Assembly: GCA_963682175.1 (NCBI GenBank)
Contig: OY821781.1
Span: 40,437,254-40,501,253, forward strand
From: Triglochin maritima
Taxonomy: Eukaryota > Streptophyta > Magnoliopsida > Alismatales > Juncaginaceae
Length of the DNA stretch: 64,000 nt
Reading direction: 5' to 3'
Shown: positions 56,125 to 64,000 of the stretch, piece after piece
Numbering within the stretch: the stretch's first letter is position 1
How the letters are laid out: every line of letters begins with the position of its first letter
Made by a program: the position numbers and the translations under genes
The notes under the pieces: model-generated
The model's database searches: none
What the model was told of the DNA's origin: nothing
The model's input: only the letters and a program-made list of their open reading frames with translations

Positions 56125-56678
56125 ATCTCCCACTTGTTATCAAAGTTTTCTTTCACATACATTCTCAATGTATAAAACATTAATAACTAGGGTAACCTTC
56201 TTAAATCGCCTATCAAGCCAATCCACATGGACCCTCGGATCCATGGACTCGAAATATATATTTCGTCTCTTAGCTTGGTATGAAGGTTTGTTGAATGGAT
56301 CAGTTGTGCCACTGTTGTGTCCACCTATTTATTTATTTTGTCTTTCGTTGGTGGTTGAGTTAGCTGTAGTGATATTACTCCTAACTACACTATCTCATAC
56401 CTCCACCTTCGATAATGATGACGCATCATCACTCCAACCTCTTATTGTCTAGAATTCCTATAAGAATTGCATCAAAACAGCCCTCAGCTATTTTCTCCTT
56501 TTTCTTCCATAAACAAGAACCTTATCTTTAGTCCGGTTAAGGTACTTCAGAATATTCTTGACCGCAATCCTATGATTCGGACATGCGTTGGATTTGTGAC
56601 CTCTTGTCACGTTTAAAGCATACGAGATATTGAGTCTTGTGCAAGCCATCGTGTACATGGTCCTTCCTTTTGCCGAAG
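56125..56678 (-). repeat. Partial second internal region of F
   Basis: It repeats 48663-49220 (polypurine tract and the decayed C-terminal pol) with a few substitutions, then breaks at the centre of a GCGGCG palindrome of the G1 LTR. Confidence 0.82.
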
Positions 56679-57402
56679 TTTCCTCCGCACCATACCTTCC
56701 ATCTGCGGCGATTTTGCCGCCCCCTTAGCGATCCGTGTGCTCCAATTTCGTCCAGTCGTGTCTGGACACGTGTACTCTCCAATTCTATACTTAGGTATCT
56801 TGTAACAACTATAAATAGCCCCGAGAACGATGTTAAAAGGGTCCTAGCTTGTGGTTTTTAGTTTTAGTCTTAGTTTTGTATTCTTCTTTTTAGTAATAAA
56901 ATTTTGTCTTTTATTTCTTGTTTTTAGTTTTCTTTTGTAATGCCTCAAGGACCCCTTCTTCCTTCCTCTATGAGTTTCTAACTCTTTCCAAAGGGTGGAG
57001 GTGACAGATTTAAGGTGAAGAGAAGATGAATAAATGTTATTATTTTAATTTCATGATTAGTATATTTTGATTACTTGAGTTTATGTTAAATCATTTATCA
57101 TGTAATGCTTCATAACTAACATGATTTATTATAAGTTTCTGAATTCTCTAATCTAAACCCTAAATCTAAACCTCCACCCAACGGAATTCACTTCTTTATT
57201 CTTGTTTTAGTTTTATTTGTTCATGTTTCTTGCTTTAGATAATTAAATCAAAAATTGCAAAACCCCAAATTTTCATTCTTCTCTCCTCATTTCCCCCAAT
57301 CGAAATCACACTAATAACAAATCTCTCCCTCCTTGTGTTCGACCCGTACTTGCCACGTCTTCGTAGACGCCGTGCACTTGCGGTATAAATTTAATTCTCA
57401 TC
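56679..57402 (+). repeat. 3' LTR of G1, truncated at its 5' side
   Basis: It matches 41029-41750 of the 5' LTR with few changes. The first ~500 bp were lost with the copia junction. It ends CTCATCA before GTGGG. Confidence 0.85.
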
Positions 57403-60400
57403 AGTGGGCATTGTGGGGAGCTTTCTCCCCGGCGCCACGGTTGCTTCGGGAGACCAGGAGTTCCCGGCAGACCTGGTCTTATTACCGATGGTAGACTTCG
57501 ATGTCATACTTGGGATGGATTGGCTGTCCCAGTACGATGTTCGAGTCTTGTGCCGAGAAAAGAAGATTCTGATCTCGAGGAAAGGTTTTCCTGATTTGAT
57601 GATCAGAGGGACTAAGAGTGGAGATGGTCGGATTTTGGTTTCGGCAGTGAGGGCTCAGAAGATGATTCACCAGGGTTGTAGAGCGTTCTTAGCGACGCTT
57701 GTGGTACCAGATTTTGAGGTGAAGAAGTTGGAAGATATCGAGGTTGTTCAGGATTTTCCTGTGGTATTTTCTGATGAGATCACCGGTTTACCGCCCCACA
57801 GAGAGATCGAGTTTGGTATCGATCTGGTAGCAGAGACTACACCATAGTCGAAGGCTCCGTATAGGATGGTGCCTGCGGAGTTAGCTGAGCTGAAGAAGTA
57901 GTTGCAGGAGCTGCTATATTCAGGTTTTATCAGGCCCAGTGTTTCACCCTGGGGAGCTCCAGTGCTCTTCGTGAAGAAGAGGGATGGCTCGCTGAGGATG
58001 TGTATTGATTACCGGATGCTGAATAAGGTTACCATTAGGAATCAGTATCCTTTACCCAGGATCGAGGATCTTTTCGATCAGTTGCAGTCAGCGAGGGTCT
58101 TTTCAAAGATCGATCTGCGATCCGGTTATCATCAGTTGAGGATTCAGGATGCAGATATCCAGAAGACAGCGTTCAGGACGAGGTACGGGCATTATGAGTT
58201 TTTGGTGATGTCGTTTAGATTGACGAATGCACCTGCAGCGTTTATGGATCTGATGAATCGGACCTTTCAGCCGTATCTCGACAGGTTTGTGATTGTCTTC
58301 GTGGATGATATACTGGTGTACTCACCAGACAGAGAGCAGCATCGGGAGCACTTGAGGATTGTGCTTAGCATTTTGAGGGATCAGCAGCTCTATGCTAAGT
58401 ACAAGAAGTGTGATTTCTGGCTAGATCGGGTGGCCTTTCTGGGACATGTGGTGTCAGCAGACGGGATTTCTGTGGATCCAGAGAAGGTCGAGGCTGTGAC
58501 TCAGTGGAGAGCTCCGACCAGTGTGTCAGAGATCAGGAGTTTTGTGGGTTTAGCAGGTTATTATCGTCGGTTTATTCAGGACTTTTCCAGACTTGCTTCC
58601 CCACTGACGGCTTTGACACAGAAGGGTGTCAAGTTTGTTTGGTCCCAGAAGTGCGAGGACAGTTTCCAGGAGCTGAAGAGGCGACTGACTACAGCACTGA
58701 TTTTGACGTTACCGAGTGGTAGCGGAGGCTATGTGATTTACAGTGACGCTTCTGGCATTGGTCTGGGTTGCGTGTTGATGCAGCACGGGAAAGTGGTCGC
58801 TTATGCTTCGAGGCAGTTGAAGGTTCATGAGAAGAATTATCCGATTCATGATCTGGAGTTGGCAGCGGTGGTTCACGCGCTGAAGACCTGAAGGCATTAC
58901 CTATATGGAGAGCAGTTTGAGGTCTTCACAGATCACCAGAGTCTGAAGTATCTGTTCTCGCAGAAAGAGTTGAATATGAGGCAGCGTAGATGGCTAGAGT
59001 TCATAAAGGATTATGACTTCACCATTTCGTATCATCCGGGGAAGGCAAATTCTGTCGCAGATGCCTTGAGTAGGACGGTAGAGTTGTCAGCTGCCAGCTT
59101 ATGCATTCAGGAGTGGAGGTTGCTTGAGGCCTTCACTGAGTGGAGATCTTTTACGGAGGGCTCTGAGGGGGCAGTGGTTGCGGGACTTCGAGTGGAGCCG
59201 CAGACAGTTTCGGGAGTTGTTCAGGCTCAGAGAGCAAATGATGAGCTGGTTAGTCTGATGCAGTTAGCTGCTAAGGACGGATCAGACTTCAGTGTCGGAG
59301 TCGATGGGGGCTTGAGGTTTAGAGGTCAGATCTGGGTACCGAGAGCAGGTGATCTGAGGGATACTATCATGGAGGAGGCACATAGAGCCAGATATTCCAT
59401 TCACCCGGGGAGTACCAAGATGTATAAAGATTTACAGCGGAGTTTCTGGTGGAAGGGGATGAAGCGAGACGTAGCAGACTTCGTGTCCATGTGCTTGGTT
59501 TGTCAACATGTGAGGATTGAGCACCAGCGGCCGGCAGGGCAGTTACAGAGTATAGATATGCCAGAGTGGAAGTGGGAGCACGTGACGATGGATTTCGTCA
59601 CCGGGTTCCCAAAGACGAGGAGATCTCACGACGCGATTTGGGTTATAGTCGATCGACTGACCAAGTCAGCGCATTTTCTGGCGATCAGGACCACCTTACC
59701 GTTGGAGGGTTTGGCGAAGCTGTACATCGAGGAGATAGTCTGGTTACATGGTGTACCTGTGAGCATTATCTCTGATCGAGATCCGAGATTTACCTCCAGA
59801 TTTTGGGGTAGTCTGCAGAAGGCTTTGGGGACTCAGTTGAAGTTCAGCACAGTTTTTCATCCGCAGACAGACGGGCAGTCAGAGAGGACTATCCAGACGC
59901 TAGAGGATATGCTGAGAGCGTGTACTCTGGATTGTGCAGGATTTTGGGATGAACACCTGCCGTTGATCGAGTTCGCCTACAACAACAGCTACCATTCGAG
60001 CATTGGGATGACACCGTATGAGGCTCTGTACGGTCGACCTTGTAGATCGCCAGTATGCTGGAGTGAGGTAGGCGAGAGGCAGCTGGTTGGACCAGAGATT
60101 TCTCAGATGTATGTTGAGAAGGTTGGCGTAATCAGACAGAGGTTAGCGATGGGCCAGAGCAGACAGAAGAGTTACGCAGATAGGCGTAGACGAGAGTTGA
60201 GATTTGAGGTGGGCGATCACGTTTTCCTGAGGATTTCACCAGCTTGTGGAGTGATGAGATTCAGGAAGAAAGGGAAGCTCAATCCGAGGTATGTCGGACC
60301 GTTTGAGATTCTTGATCGTGTCGGAGAGGTTGCCTACCGTATTGCCTTGCCGCCGCAGCTTTCGGGTATTCACAACGTTTTCCATGTTTCTATGTTGAGG

Positions 60401-60565
60401 AAATACGTTGCCGATCCATCACATGTGATTGAGATCTGTGTTCCGGAGATCAGTCAGGACTTATCTCTTGAGGAGAGGCCCGTGGAGATTGTAGATCGGA
60501 TGGAGCATCAGCTCAGAAGGAGAATCATTCCGATGGTGAAGGTCAGGTGGCAGCACCATAGCGAG
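57403..60565 (+). pseudogene. Protease, RT, RNase H, integrase and chromodomain remnant of E
   Basis: Direct continuation of E after G1. Visible: protease tail ([14 protein letters not shown]), RT (FVDDILVYS), RNase H ([27 protein letters not shown]), integrase ([30 protein letters not shown]) and [13 protein letters not shown]; it is cut inside the chromodomain (VKVRWQHH) by G2. Stops are TAG at 57845-57847, TAG at 57899-57901 and TGA at 58889-58891. Protein is otherwise very close to element B. Confidence 0.88.
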
Positions 60566-61799
60566 TGATGCATTGCATACATTGCATCATATGTATTTCA
60601 TTTAGATTACTTTTATATCAATAAATGCTACTAAGGTATGTGTTTAGTCTTATTTACAGAATACAGGGACCTGAATGCAAATTACCCACATTCCGAGCAT
60701 AAGCGCGTGCAAAAGACTCATTTCTATCATAAAGACCAAGCTCAAGATTATTGGGTTTCAAATGGAAATGTATCCAAGCATAAAAGCATTCAAGACCTAA
60801 TTACAAAAAGAATAAGGACTTAAGCACAAAAGTAGTCAGGGACTTAATTGCAAAAAGACAAGGACCTAATTGCAAATCACGAGTAGCTTTTATTATCTTG
60901 GAGAAAATCTAAAGAAAAATCAATGTGGATCTCCAAATATATGAAGGAATTAATCCGGAGCTCAAAAGAATGGAAAGAATCAATCCAGACGCGCAAAGGA
61001 GGATCAAATCATACCATAAACACACAGGAAAAATCTGGATCGAATCCGAGCCAAAAAGGTGGCGATTCCGCCGCACCTCATGTACAAATTGCGGCGATTT
61101 AGCCGCACAAAAGTCGATCCGTGTGCTCAAATTTTGACCAATGCTGTATTGACGCGTGTACGTTCCATTTATATATTGGGATCCCTTGTATCGGCTATAA
61201 ATAGCCCCGAGAACGATGGTAGAAGGGTCCTTGGCCTTCGACCTAGTTTTTAGTTGTTTTTATTTTTCAGTTTTGTACTCTTCACTTTAGTAATAAAATT
61301 CTGTCTTTTATTTCTTGTTTTTACTTTTCTTTTGTAATGTCTCTAGGACCCCTTCTTCCTCCCTCTATGAGTTTCTAACTCCTTCCAAAGGGTGGAGGTG
61401 ACGGATTTAGGGTGAAGAGAAGATGAATGAATGTTATTATTTTAATTTCGTGTTAGTATATTTTGATTACTTGAGTTTATGTTAAATCATTTATCATGTA
61501 ATGCTTTATAACTAATATGATGTATTATAAGTTTCTAAATTCTCTAATCTAAACCATAAATCTAAACCTCCACCCGACGGAATTCACATCTTTGTTCTTG
61601 TTTTAGTTTTAATTGTTCTTGTTCCTTGCTTTAGATAATTAAAAACCAAAAAGCTCAAAACCCAATTTATTTCTTCTCTCCTTCTTTTCTCCAATCGAAA
61701 TCACACTAAAAACAGAATCTCTCCCTCCTTGTGTTCGACCCGTATTTGCCACGTCTTCATTGACGCCGTGCACTTGCGGTATAAATTTAATTCACATCA
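60566..61799 (+). repeat. 5' LTR of G2
   Basis: 1,234 bp, TGATGCATTG to TTCACATCA. TATAAATA at 61196-61203. Very similar to the G1 LTR, with more divergence around the dyad pair (about 61020-61260). Confidence 0.85.
61059..61106 (+). promoter_or_regulatory. GCGGCG dyad pair in LTR of G2
   Basis: GGCGATTCCGCC and GCGGCGATTTAGCCGC, centres at 61066.5 and 61098.5, 32 bp apart. The bases between the dyads differ from G1 but the spacing is identical. Confidence 0.78.
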
Positions 61800-61805
61800 A
61801 GTTTT

Positions 61806-61823
61806 TGGCGCCGTTGACGGGGA
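61806..61823 (+). promoter_or_regulatory. Primer binding site of G2
   Basis: TGGCGCCGTTGACGGGGA, one mismatch to tRNA-Asp compared with G1. Confidence 0.82.
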
Positions 61824-61957
61824 GGCGACGCAGATTTTGTTTTTTGTTGATTTCGATTTTATTCTGTTTATCTTGTGCGCGATCTAACTATTTGGATTTG
61901 TGTTTCAGGAGACAACAGAGTGCACGGCGAAATCCGAGCACCATCTGAGCTAAACGA

Positions 61958-62005
61958 GCGGCGAAATCGCCGCACATCAAGAGTAACTTGCGGCGAATAC
62001 GCCGC
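61958..62005 (+). promoter_or_regulatory. GCGGCG dyad pair in leader of G2
   Basis: GCGGCGAAATCGCCGC and GCGGCGAATACGCCGC, centres 61965.5 and 61997.5, again 32 bp apart. Confidence 0.8.
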
Positions 62006-63082
62006 ACACCTGAAGCTTCTGGGCTTCAAACTTTTCTGGGACGCGACTCATCTCTGGGTGGACGCGTGAAGCTACTGAAATTTCGAGAGCGAACTGTGAA
62101 CCCGACTGAGCATTGCGTAAGTAACCTTTGTTGCCTTTTTCCTCGTAATTTCTAGTTTCAGAAAATTTCCTTTTATTAGAATTGCACGTGTTAAGCTTAA
62201 ATTCCATAATTGGCAATAATTCAACTCTGACCTAAAAATTGGCAAAACTAGAAGAACTTAGTGCATGCATCATATAATTTTTGTTTGCATTATTCTTGCT
62301 AAATTCTTGCAAATTATTTTTATTGTTGAAGAGTGCTGGAGTCAAAGTACGTATCGTGGTTTTTATCGATTGCATTTAGGCATATAATTTAGTTTGCATA
62401 CAACCTTGCAATTGCCCCCCTCTAAAGACCATTGTTTGACTATCTTTGCTAGATCTAAGTTAAACTATCTTAAGGGCAACTCCGTAGGCAAAGATACGGT
62501 GGGGATTTCATCACCCTTCCGTGGCCCACAAATCACAATCCTAAAGTGTCACCCAAGCCTTAAATTAAAATCAATTAGACATTGACCCCTAAGGACTCGG
62601 ACTCATTTAAGGAGAAGAATTGGTTTGACTTGCTATGACCTGAAGCCGATTGAATTTAATTTGGTGTCTAGAAAGTGTTTTTGTGTTGACGTAAGTCTTC
62701 CAAGCGAAGTGGTTGTCTAATTGGCACCGACTCTGTCGGAAGCGCCCCCACTAGCTATACACAGCCTGACCAAGTTGGTTTGATTAGTGAGGGAGGTGAA
62801 TCAAGCAAATCAATTTGACTCAACCAGTTAGGAGTCGTCTAGATCTAAGTGACACTAGGTCTAGGATTGTTTGAACCGTGCTTGTTTGGGAAACCTCTGA
62901 CCGACCCTCTTTTTTACCTTTAGAGTTAAGTTCCCTTCTCTTCTGAGTCATCTTCTTCTCACCTACTTATACGTTCTAGTCTCCTCCCCTTTACATTCTC
63001 TATTAGCATTTTAGGGTCGAGTCGAGAACTTGTGCTTGCTTAGCCTCATAAGGGTAAGAGTACTTGACTCAAGAGTGTTCTG

Positions 63083-63871
63083 ATGGATGGTTACATGAGC
63101 AACCATCCATATCATTGTTGGGACCAGGACAATGCTTCCTGGTATTCTAAAACCATGCAACCTGGGGTGGCTCAGACTAACACCCCATATGGTTGGGACA
63201 ATCCTAATTGTATAACTGAGCAATCTTCATATTGGGGTAACATGAGAGAGGCACCGACTGCTAGACCACAATCTAGTTATGTTGGATCATATGCTGTTCA
63301 ACGAACTGACACATTACAACAAACTTTTGCCTCCTTCATGCGTTGGGCTGATAACATGAGTGCACCGGTGGCTTCAGTAGCCGTACCATGCAACTGTTGC
63401 GGGTTGAGTGGTTATGTTATCAGGGAATGTCCTTATGTTCCCCCAGAGCCTGAGTATAAACATACATTTTCCCAAAATGCTCGATATGACCGTTACACAT
63501 CCGCATATAACCCAAGAGTGATGGATTCGTGGGGAAACAATTCATATCCAAATTCTTATACGTCATTTTCGCCCCAATATCCTTCTCCCGAATACCCAGA
63601 ACTCTACCAACAACCCACTTCAAATCATTGGACTCATCCTCAGTCTACCAACACCCAACCTAAAAATGTCCCGAGTTCTGACTCGAACCTCATAGTTGAC
63701 CACATACCTGATACCTTGGAACAAGCTTTCCATACGTTCATGACAACTACTCAACAGTCTGTAGACAATATGGTACTGCAATTGAGTCAAATGTCGCAGC
63801 AATTAAGTGAGGAAAGTAACTTTTCGTGTCAACAAGAGGACTCATCTTTTAGTATCGAACCACCCACATAA
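63083..63871 (+). CDS. Gag-derived protein of G2
   Basis: A 262-residue frame from ATG 63083 to TAA 63869. It is Tyr/Asn/Pro/Gln-rich and resembles the C-terminal half of an Athila-type gag, as in G1 after the gag core. A degenerate zinc knuckle (CNCCGLSGYVIREC) has Tyr where His is expected. No gag core, protease or pol lies within the window. It may be the only product of this subfamily, or a remnant with more frames to the right (63872-64000 shows further open sequence but no clear domain). Confidence 0.6.
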   Translation: MDGYMSNHPYHCWDQDNASWYSKTMQPGVAQTNTPYGWDNPNCITEQSSYWGNMREAPTARPQSSYVGSYAVQRTDTLQQTFASFMRWADNMSAPVASVAVPCNCCGLSGYVIRECPYVPPEPEYKHTFSQNARYDRYTSAYNPRVMDSWGNNSYPNSYTSFSPQYPSPEYPELYQQPTSNHWTHPQSTNTQPKNVPSSDSNLIVDHIPDTLEQAFHTFMTTTQQSVDNMVLQLSQMSQQLSEESNFSCQQEDSSFSIEPPT

Positions 63872-64000
63872 ACAAATTCAAAGCACAATCTTTAAAAGTC
63901 AAATTCCTAGTCGGTCTGAGGGACTTGGGATTTCAATTCACGATCACTTAGTGGAGGATTCGATTTATATTGAGAAAAACATGGACCAATTTCATTATGA

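Larger units (their letters stand above)
46506..56678 (-). mobile_element. Minus-strand Ty1/copia element (F) in tandem form LTR-internal-LTR-partial internal
   Basis: On the plus strand: LTR 46506-48662, internal 48663-53967, LTR 53968-56124, then a second internal fragment 56125-56678 that repeats 48663-49220 and stops abruptly in the 3' LTR of G1. Each full LTR is 2,157 bp with about six differences by my count. The coding region is full of stops. The layout implies an array of at least two units, later trimmed by a deletion. Confidence 0.85.
40529..57402 (+). mobile_element. Athila/Tat-like gypsy element without pol (G1), carrying a copia insertion
   Basis: GTGGG flanks it (40524-40528 and 57403-57407); ends are TGATG and CATCA. 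Order: LTR 40529-41750, tRNA-Asp primer site, ~1.4-kb leader, broken gag-pro, 3' UTR, then copia array F (46506-56678), then the last 724 bp of the 3' LTR. No RT, RNase H or integrase is present, so it would be mobilised in trans. Without F it is about 6.7 kb. Confidence 0.87.
36377..60565 (+). mobile_element. Decayed Tekay-like gypsy element (E), split by nested insertions
   Basis: Pieces: LTR 36377-38090, primer site, gag 38225-39367, a short gag-pro piece 40461-40528, pro-pol 57403-60565. It continues beyond G2 outside the window, where the rest of the chromodomain and the 3' LTR should lie. It is closely related to B in protein but carries several stops and frameshifts. It inserted in an exon of the third HSP exon set; GGAAC (36372-36376) is the predicted target duplication. 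Confidence 0.85.
61800..63082 (+). other. Leader of G2
   Basis: Untranslated, close to the G1 leader up to about 62900 and then diverging just before the coding region. It contains the dyad pair at 61958-62005. Confidence 0.7.
60566..64000 (+). mobile_element. Second Athila/Tat-like element (G2), continues past the window
   Basis: TGATGCATTG start after GCGAG (60561-60565, predicted target duplication). LTR 60566-61799, tRNA-Asp-type primer site, leader closely matching G1, then a different ORF. Same orientation as G1 and E. Confidence 0.85.

Overview
The window is nuclear DNA of a flowering plant. The evidence is plant-specific: Sirevirus and other Ty1/copia elements, Tekay-like chromoviral Ty3/gypsy elements, Athila/Tat-like elements primed by tRNA-Asp, a Mutator-like element (MULE) with a plant mobile domain gene and a FAR1-type transposase, and an intron-rich Hsp110-class HSP70 gene. 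I cannot name the species. No bacterial, organellar, rRNA or tRNA genes are visible.

Layout. 1-8101 is a tandem array of a 3,122-bp non-autonomous Sirevirus-like element (A) that enters from the left edge. 8102-8787 is a second Sirevirus-like remnant. 8789-17088 is a Tekay-like gypsy element (B) with an uninterrupted gag-pol and a 5'-truncated first LTR. 17089-18025 resembles the 3' flank of the HSP gene. 18026-24207 is an apparently complete MULE with two genes that both start near its ends and converge: a plant mobile domain protein and a transposase whose last exon is an OTU protease domain. 25244-31011 is an Hsp110-like gene of about 14 exons whose C-terminal exon set is duplicated in tandem. 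A third set at 35250-36376 is broken. Between them lie a solo copia-like LTR (C, about 31781-32640) and a solo Tekay-like LTR (D, 32972-35112) with a perfect 5-bp target duplication.

From 36377 to the right edge everything lies in nested insertions. A decayed Tekay-like element (E) broke the third HSP exon set. E was then hit by a hAT-like element (39368-40451), by an Athila-like element (G1, 40529-57402, target duplication GTGGG) and by a second member of the same Athila-like family (G2, from 60566). G1 was itself hit by a minus-strand copia element (F, 46506-56678), also arranged LTR-internal-LTR-internal.

The most unusual signal is not a gene. LTRs of several unrelated families (A, B, C, D, E, F) carry arrays of a 10-bp palindrome, CGGTCGACCG or close variants. 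The sites mostly occur in pairs with centres 19-24 bp apart, and the pairs usually repeat every 55-75 bp. The Athila-like family lacks this motif but has its own paired palindrome (GCGGCG-N4-CGCCGC) with a constant 32-bp spacing, present once upstream of the LTR TATA box and again in the leader just after the primer binding site. Dense, helically phased dyads in unrelated retrotransposons suggest a shared regulator, a capture of regulatory arrays, or selection for foldback structure. All coordinates and comparisons here were made by eye.
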